Assembly (NCBI GenBank): GCA_905479515.1 | Contig: CAJQMX010000344.1 | Location: 1 to 11,656 of the forward strand | Direction of reading: 5' to 3' | DNA from: an uncultured Parasphingopyxis sp. | GTDB taxonomy: Bacteria > Pseudomonadota > Alphaproteobacteria > Sphingomonadales > Sphingomonadaceae | Length of the DNA stretch: 11,656 nt | Shown here: positions 6,770 to 11,656 of the stretch, piece by piece | Position numbering within the stretch: the stretch's first letter is position 1 | Layout: the number at the start of each line of letters is the position of its first letter | Notes under the pieces: model-generated | Told to the model about the DNA's origin: nothing | Seen by the model: the letters and a program-made list of their open reading frames with translations, nothing else | The model's database searches: none | Made by a program: the position numbers and the translations under genes

Positions 6770-8173
6770 ATGACGATTTTGCCGCAAGCTTCAACTTACA
6801 GCCCCGAAACTGCCATCCATGAACTGGGCGGGGATTTTTATGATCCGGTCGAGGCGGCGGACTTCCCGCAGACCCTGCTCAGATTCCGCAATGATCGCTG
6901 GGCGGAGACCGTCGGGCTTGCCGCATTGAGCGAAGAGGAATGGATCAGCCATTTTGGCCGTTTCGCACCGCTGCAAGGTTCGCTCCCTTCACCGCTCGCC
7001 CTGCGCTATCATGGCCACCAGTTTCGCAGCTACAATCCCGAGATCGGAGACGGCCGGGGTTTTCTCTTCGCCCAGATGCGCGACGGGATAGGGCGGCTCA
7101 TGGATCTTGGCACCAAAGGCTCAGGCCAGACACCCTATAGCCGGTTCGGGGATGGACGGCTCACGCTGAAAGGCGGGGTGCGTGAAATACTCGCGACCGA
7201 GATGTTGGAGGCGCTGGGCGTTGAAACCTCCAAAACCTTCTCGCTGATCGAAACCGGTGAAGCCCTGGAACGCAATGATGAACCCTCGCCTACCCGCTCC
7301 GCCGTCATGGTCCGGCTCAGCCATGGCCATATCCGGATCGGCAGTTTTCAGCGGCTCGCAACCTTGCGCGAACCGGAAAACATGCAAAAGCTCACCGCCT
7401 ATTGCCTCAAACATTATTTTGGCGAGGAAGCCGGAGAGGATGCGCCGGAAAGGCTGCTCGCCCATGTCGTGGCGGGCGGCGCGAAACTCGCCGCCTCCTA
7501 TATGGCGGCCGGCTTTGTTCACGGCGTCCTCAACAGCGACAATATCGCGATCACCACCGAAAGCTTCGATTATGGCCCGTGGCGCTTCACGCCGAAATGG
7601 GAGCCCGGATTCACCGCCGCCTATTTTGACCAGACCAGTCTCTACGCCTTTGCCCGCCAGGCTGAGGCGATCCATTGGGATATCGCCCAGCTCGCCGTCT
7701 CGCTGCGCCTGATCGAGGAAGCCGAGCCGCTGATTTCAATCATTGAAGGGTTTGGGCCGCTTTATCAGGACGCGTTTCGTGAAAAGATGCTGGCCCGGCT
7801 CGGCGTGCCCTCACGCGGGGTCAAAGACGATATCGCGCTGTTGACGCTGATCGAGCAGGCTTTGCGTAACAGCGACATTACCATCGACCGCTTTTTCTTT
7901 GACTGGCGCGGCGGACAGCGACGGGCACCCTCTGCGGCAGATCCGATCTATGAGAATGCGCATTTCACGGCATTGGAGCCAGCCATAGCGGCCTATGCCT
8001 CCGGGCAACCCAGCCATGCCTATTGGTCGGACGCCGAACCCTGTTCGATGCATATCGAGGAAGTGGAGGCTATCTGGGCGCGAATCGACGAGGCCGATGA
8101 CTGGGGACCGCTTAATGACAAAGTCGATGCGATACGGCGCATGGGGGAGGCGCTGCGCGGAGATAAAACCTAG
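6770..8173 (+). CDS. selO: SelO/YdiU family protein adenylyltransferase
   Basis: A 467-residue protein of the SelO (YdiU, UPF0061) family: a pseudokinase fold that binds ATP in reversed orientation and transfers AMP to Ser/Thr/Tyr of target proteins, linked to redox stress responses. Diagnostic stretches are LRYHGHQFRSYNPEIGDGRG (78-97), GTKGSGQTPYSRFGDGR (114-130), GGVREIL (135-141) and HGVLNSDNIAI (251-261). The catalytic set is intact: K116, E139, D257, N258 and D267 (in DYGP), with spacings like those of Pseudomonas SelO. Two departures from the well-studied enzymes are visible. The region after DYGP lacks the usual NHxDxxGRY stretch and reads FDQTSLYAFARQ, and the C-terminus (ending ALRGDKT) has no terminal Cys or selenocysteine. 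The ATG at 6770 has only a weak ribosome binding site, but no other ATG follows until residue 103. It is divergent from the hydrolase gene. Confidence 0.93.
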   Translation: MTILPQASTYSPETAIHELGGDFYDPVEAADFPQTLLRFRNDRWAETVGLAALSEEEWISHFGRFAPLQGSLPSPLALRYHGHQFRSYNPEIGDGRGFLFAQMRDGIGRLMDLGTKGSGQTPYSRFGDGRLTLKGGVREILATEMLEALGVETSKTFSLIETGEALERNDEPSPTRSAVMVRLSHGHIRIGSFQRLATLREPENMQKLTAYCLKHYFGEEAGEDAPERLLAHVVAGGAKLAASYMAAGFVHGVLNSDNIAITTESFDYGPWRFTPKWEPGFTAAYFDQTSLYAFARQAEAIHWDIAQLAVSLRLIEEAEPLISIIEGFGPLYQDAFREKMLARLGVPSRGVKDDIALLTLIEQALRNSDITIDRFFFDWRGGQRRAPSAADPIYENAHFTALEPAIAAYASGQPSHAYWSDAEPCSMHIEEVEAIWARIDEADDWGPLNDKVDAIRRMGEALRGDKT

Positions 8174-8205
8174 CCTTATCGTGTCTTGCCTGCCATCTTC
8201 TCTCC

Positions 8206-8228
8206 GGGCAATATTAGCCCCTGTTTTT
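8206..8228 (+). terminator. Weak intrinsic terminator candidate after selO
   Basis: GGGC (8206-8209) pairs with GCCC (8217-8220) around AATATTA, followed three bases later by five T (8224-8228). The stem is only four base pairs, so termination would be partial. The same AATATT could alternatively serve as a poor -10 for astD, with TTGCCT (8186-8191) as the -35. Confidence 0.3.
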
Positions 8229-8241
8229 GATTGAGATATCC

Positions 8242-9660
8242 GTGACCAACACCATCATTTCCACCAATCCGGCAACCGGTGAAGCAATCTGGCAAGCGCC
8301 TGTCGGCGATGCCGATGCCGAGGTTATGGCCGCGCGCGGCGGATGGGCAGAATGGGCGGCGCGCTCCAACACGTACCGGATCGAAACGCTGCGCCGTTTT
8401 GCGAATATCATGCGCGGCAAGAAGGATGAGTTTGCCGCGCTGATTTCCCGCGAGACAGGCAAACCGCTCTGGGAGACGGCCACCGAGATCGACGCTGTCA
8501 TTAACAAGGTCGATATTTCGGCCGACGCCTATTTCGAACGCACGCCCTCTCGCAACAAACAGGGTGAAATGAGTGAGCAGAATGCATTGCGGCACAAGCC
8601 GCATGGCGTGCTCGCCGTGCTCGGTCCGTTCAATTTTCCGGCGCACCTGCCCAATGGCCATATCATTCCCGCCCTGATTGCGGGCAACGCCATCGTCTTC
8701 AAGCCATCGGAAAAGACGCCCGCAACCGGCGAATTCCTGGTCCGCTGCTATCATGAAGCCGGTGTGCCAGAAAATGTCGTGCGCCTGCTTATCGGCGGCC
8801 CTGAACAGGGCAAGGAGCTGGCCGGGCATGACGGCATTGATGGCCTGCTTTTCACCGGATCGGTGCGCGGCGGACTTGCCCTGCACAAGCAGTTCGGGCC
8901 GCGGCCTGACAAGATCCTTGCGCTGGAACTCGGCGGCAATAACCCGCTCATCGTGTGGGATTCGCCCGATGTCTATGCCTCGGCGACAATCGCCGTGCAG
9001 TCCGCCTATATGACCGCAGGCCAGCGCTGCACGGCAGCCCGGCGACTGATCGTTGAAGATGGCAAGCATGAAGAGCTGATCGACACGATCCGCAAGATCA
9101 TCGATCGCATCATTGTCGGCCCGCCCGATGCGAACCCCGCACCCTTTATGGGCTGCGTGATCGACAACCAATCGGCCGAAGCGGTGACGGACGGTTTTCT
9201 CGACCTGATGATGAAGGGCGGAAATCCAATTTCCCATCTCCGGCGTATTGATGATGACCAACCGTTTCTCACACCCGGCCTGATCGATGTAACCGCTGTA
9301 GAGAACCGGTCGGACGAAGAGATTTTCGGCCCGCTGCTGCAGATTATCCGCGTGCCCGATTTCGCCAGCGCCATTGCCGAGGCGAATAACACGCGCTTTG
9401 GCCTGTCGGCCTCGCTGCTGAGCGGCTCACCGGAACTCTATAGCCGTTTCTGGGGCAATATTCGCGCCGGGATCGTCAACTGGAACAAGCCTACCAACGG
9501 CGCATCCTCCGCTTCCCCCTTTGGCGGGATCGGCATGTCGGGCAATCACCGGCCCAGTGCCTATTACGCGGCCGACTATTGCGCCTATCCGGTGGCCTCT
9601 GCTGAGGCCCCCTCCGTGCGCGCCGCGATCAGCGTCGGGCTGAAAGACCCCAACGATTAA
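8242..9660 (+). CDS. astD: Succinylglutamate-semialdehyde dehydrogenase AstD
   Basis: A 472-residue NAD(P)-dependent aldehyde dehydrogenase matching AstD, which oxidises N-succinylglutamate 5-semialdehyde to N-succinylglutamate in arginine breakdown by the arginine succinyltransferase pathway. The AstD-like stretch SEQNALRHKPHGVLAVLGPF (111-130 from the GTG start) leads into FNFPAHLPNGH. Catalytic residues are N131 (FNFP), K154 (FKPSEKTP), E229 (LELGGNNP) and the nucleophile C263 (AGQRCTAARR). Late motifs EIFGPLLQI and NWNKPTNGASSASPFGG are intact. Start choice: a TTG at 8227 would add five residues, but the GTG at 8242 has GAG six bases upstream and gives MTNTIISTNPATGE, a normal family start. 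No astA, astB or astC is in view, so the pathway role relies on homology and the enzyme could act on a related semialdehyde. It stands alone between selO and cobA. Confidence 0.88.
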   Translation: MTNTIISTNPATGEAIWQAPVGDADAEVMAARGGWAEWAARSNTYRIETLRRFANIMRGKKDEFAALISRETGKPLWETATEIDAVINKVDISADAYFERTPSRNKQGEMSEQNALRHKPHGVLAVLGPFNFPAHLPNGHIIPALIAGNAIVFKPSEKTPATGEFLVRCYHEAGVPENVVRLLIGGPEQGKELAGHDGIDGLLFTGSVRGGLALHKQFGPRPDKILALELGGNNPLIVWDSPDVYASATIAVQSAYMTAGQRCTAARRLIVEDGKHEELIDTIRKIIDRIIVGPPDANPAPFMGCVIDNQSAEAVTDGFLDLMMKGGNPISHLRRIDDDQPFLTPGLIDVTAVENRSDEEIFGPLLQIIRVPDFASAIAEANNTRFGLSASLLSGSPELYSRFWGNIRAGIVNWNKPTNGASSASPFGGIGMSGNHRPSAYYAADYCAYPVASAEAPSVRAAISVGLKDPND

Positions 9661-9689
9661 ACTCTCGCGGCTGCGAAAGCTGAGCTAAA

Positions 9690-9734
9690 CCCGGGACAAG
9701 CAACGATGCTTTGTTCGCGGGCAGCGATTTGCCC
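9690..9734 (+). promoter_or_regulatory. Two mutually exclusive hairpins in front of cobA
   Basis: An imperfect stem pairs 9690-9701 (CCCGGGACAAGC) with 9708-9721 around AACGAT, with one mismatch and two bulged bases. A second, perfect stem GGGCA/TGCCC (9719-9723 with 9730-9734) around GCGATT shares GGG with the first, so only one can form fully. The pair ends 11 bases before the cobA ATG, and there is no T-run. It could be a leftover terminator of astD or a leader switch; nothing further supports either. Confidence 0.3.
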
Positions 9735-9745
9735 ATGTTGCATGC

Positions 9746-10552
9746 ATGGAAAATTCGACCCCTGACTCGGTTGGCAAATCAGCCAACACAACAGGACGCG
9801 TATTGCTCGTCGGCGCAGGCCCCGGAGACCCGGACCTGCTGACGCTGCGCGCCGCAAAGGCCATCGCGACCGCCGATATCGTCGTGCATGACGGGCTCGT
9901 CGATGCGCGCATCCTCGCCATGATCCCCGCCGATACGCCGCGCATTTCCGTGGCCAAGAAGCGCAGCCGCCACACCGTGCCGCAACCCGGCATCAACGCG
10001 CTGCTGGTGGAAAAAGCATCGGAAGGCCTGACCGTCCTTCGCCTGAAAGGTGGAGACCCCTTTATTTTCGGACGTGGCGGCGAAGAAGCCGAAACGCTCC
10101 GCAAGGCCGGAATCGAGGTAGAAATCGTGCCCGGTATTTCTGCCGCACTTGGCGCTGCCGCGGAGGCTGCGCTCCCCCTCACCCATCGCGAGGCGTCGAG
10201 TGCGGTTACTTTTGTCGCGGGCCAGTGCAAGGGCCTGACCGACCAGAACTGGTCGGGCCTTGCCGGTAAGGGCCGGACTCTCGTCATCTATATGGGAGTC
10301 GCTACGGCGGCGGACATAGCGGACAAGCTGATGGAAGACGGTGTTTCTCCGGCAATGCCGGTCGCGATCATCGAACGCGCCACGCTGCCGGGAGCGCGGG
10401 CCATGCGCAGCCTGCTCGCCGATCTCGGCGATCTCGTCGCGCGTGAACAGGTCGAAAGCCCGGCCATTATCATTGTTGGCGATGTCGTTGACCGATCCCT
10501 CGCACAGGACCGGCTGCTGGCATTCGCAGAAACTGCAGGAAGCAACGCATGA
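9746..10552 (+). CDS. cobA: Uroporphyrinogen-III C-methyltransferase (SUMT)
   Basis: A 268-residue cytoplasmic S-adenosylmethionine-dependent enzyme that methylates uroporphyrinogen III at C2 and C7 to give precorrin-2, the branch point to siroheme and cobalamin. Family motifs occur in order: VGAGPGDPDLLTLRA (22-36), LRLKGGDPFIFGRGGEE (98-114), VPGISAALGAAAEAALPLTHR (128-148, read with VPGI and PLTHR as landmarks) and ESPAIIIVGDVV (237-248). It is a stand-alone methyltransferase without the N-terminal dehydrogenase/ferrochelatase domain of CysG, so another gene must complete siroheme. The ATG at 9746 has no Shine-Dalgarno sequence; two nearby ATGs (9735, 9742) are out of frame. It overlaps the DUF2849 gene by four bases (ATGA) and lies two genes before the siroheme-dependent reductase, which points to siroheme supply as its main job. 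Confidence 0.95.
   Translation: MENSTPDSVGKSANTTGRVLLVGAGPGDPDLLTLRAAKAIATADIVVHDGLVDARILAMIPADTPRISVAKKRSRHTVPQPGINALLVEKASEGLTVLRLKGGDPFIFGRGGEEAETLRKAGIEVEIVPGISAALGAAAEAALPLTHREASSAVTFVAGQCKGLTDQNWSGLAGKGRTLVIYMGVATAADIADKLMEDGVSPAMPVAIIERATLPGARAMRSLLADLGDLVAREQVESPAIIIVGDVVDRSLAQDRLLAFAETAGSNA
10537..10542 (+). promoter_or_regulatory. Ribosome binding site of the DUF2849 gene within cobA
   Basis: AGGAAG lies six bases before the ATG at 10549, inside the last codons of cobA. With the ATGA overlap it supports coupled translation and confirms that the small gene is real. Confidence 0.6.
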
Positions 10553-10845
10553 AAATTCTTACCGGCAATGCGCTGAAGAGCGGCGATGTCGTTTGGTGGA
10601 CCGGCTATAACTGGTCGCGCCATGTCTCCGACGCGATCGAAGTGGGCGACAATGTCGACCAGATTCTCGCACGGGAGATAGCCGCCCGCACAGTGAATGA
10701 CGGCTATGTCATCGATGCCGAACGCACCGAAAGCGGCATCCTGCCAGCGCATATCAAAGACAAAATCCGTGCCACCGGGCCAACCGTGCGCACCGACCTC
10801 AAACTCGCGCCGCCAGATCCGGCCGCCGGAAACTGGGTAATCTGA
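10549..10845 (+). CDS. DUF2849 domain protein, likely sulfite/nitrite reductase accessory
   Basis: A 98-residue protein of unknown function, recognised as DUF2849 from its small size, its position and the motifs TGNALKSGDVVWW (5-17) and PAHIKDKIRATGPTVRTDL (66-84). It has no signal peptide, no membrane segment and no cysteine, so it is probably a cytoplasmic protein that does not itself hold an Fe-S cluster. Its start overlaps the cobA stop by four bases, and its stop is one base before the reductase start, so all three are made from one message in a fixed order. That context suggests help with siroheme insertion, reductase assembly or electron supply, but no biochemical role is visible in the sequence. 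The start is supported by AGGAAG at good spacing. Confidence 0.85.
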   Translation: MKILTGNALKSGDVVWWTGYNWSRHVSDAIEVGDNVDQILAREIAARTVNDGYVIDAERTESGILPAHIKDKIRATGPTVRTDLKLAPPDPAAGNWVI

Positions 10846-10846
10846 A

Positions 10847-11656
<810 letters not shown>

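Noticed and set aside
6732..6800. Promoter for the hydrolase operon on the minus strand (TTGCGG, 17 bases, GATATG)
   Set aside because: Both boxes match only three of six consensus bases, too weak to list as a feature.
8176..9261. A 361-codon open frame on the minus strand opposite astD
   Set aside because: Antisense shadow of a well-supported aldehyde dehydrogenase; no recognisable domain and no ribosome binding site.

Overview
The window looks like an ordinary chromosomal stretch from an alphaproteobacterium, most likely a member of the Sphingomonadales. The basis is moderately high GC, alphaproteobacterial gene styles (AstD, a short SelO, a CobA-DUF2849-nitrite/sulfite reductase string) and protein sequences that read like those remembered from Sphingopyxis/Erythrobacter-type genomes. 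No database search was possible, so the lineage is an inference. I found no rRNA, tRNA, CRISPR array, insertion sequence, integrase or phage gene. Base and codon character look uniform along the window, so nothing suggests recent transfer.

Layout: (1) Positions 1-748, minus strand: a secreted protein with two bacterial SH3 domains, followed by the 5' end of a prepilin peptidase gene that runs off the left edge. (2) Positions 840-3181, plus strand: a D-2-hydroxyacid dehydrogenase of the glyoxylate/hydroxypyruvate reductase type, then an AmtB ammonium channel only 38 bases later. (3) Positions 3274-6732, minus strand: a probable three-gene operon transcribed alpha/beta hydrolase -> glycosyltransferase (4-base overlap) -> nitronate monooxygenase-like flavoprotein with an unusual cysteine-rich C-terminus. 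(4) Positions 6770-8173, plus strand: SelO/YdiU pseudokinase-fold AMP transferase, divergent from the hydrolase with almost no intergenic space. (5) Positions 8242-9660: AstD, without the other arginine succinyltransferase genes nearby. (6) Positions 9746-11656: cobA (siroheme/cobalamin branch methyltransferase), a small DUF2849 protein, and the N-terminal 270 residues of a siroheme-dependent nitrite/sulfite reductase that continues past the right edge.

The clearest functional unit is the last one. CobA makes precorrin-2, the precursor of siroheme, which is the cofactor of the reductase two genes downstream. DUF2849 lies between them, coupled to cobA by an ATGA overlap and separated from the reductase by one base, so it is probably an accessory or assembly factor for assimilatory sulfite (or nitrite) reduction. 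The remaining genes are metabolic housekeeping (ammonium uptake, 2-oxoacid reduction, arginine-type aldehyde oxidation) or envelope related (SH3b protein, prepilin peptidase, glycosyltransferase).

The points most worth a second look are the DUF2849 protein, the candidate Fe-S cysteine set in the flavin oxidoreductase, the overlapping divergent starts of selO and the hydrolase, a short SelO without its C-terminal redox cysteine, a direct-plus-inverted repeat in the SH3b/dehydrogenase intergenic region, and overlapping hairpins in front of cobA. I did not find a convincing new defence or mobile system.
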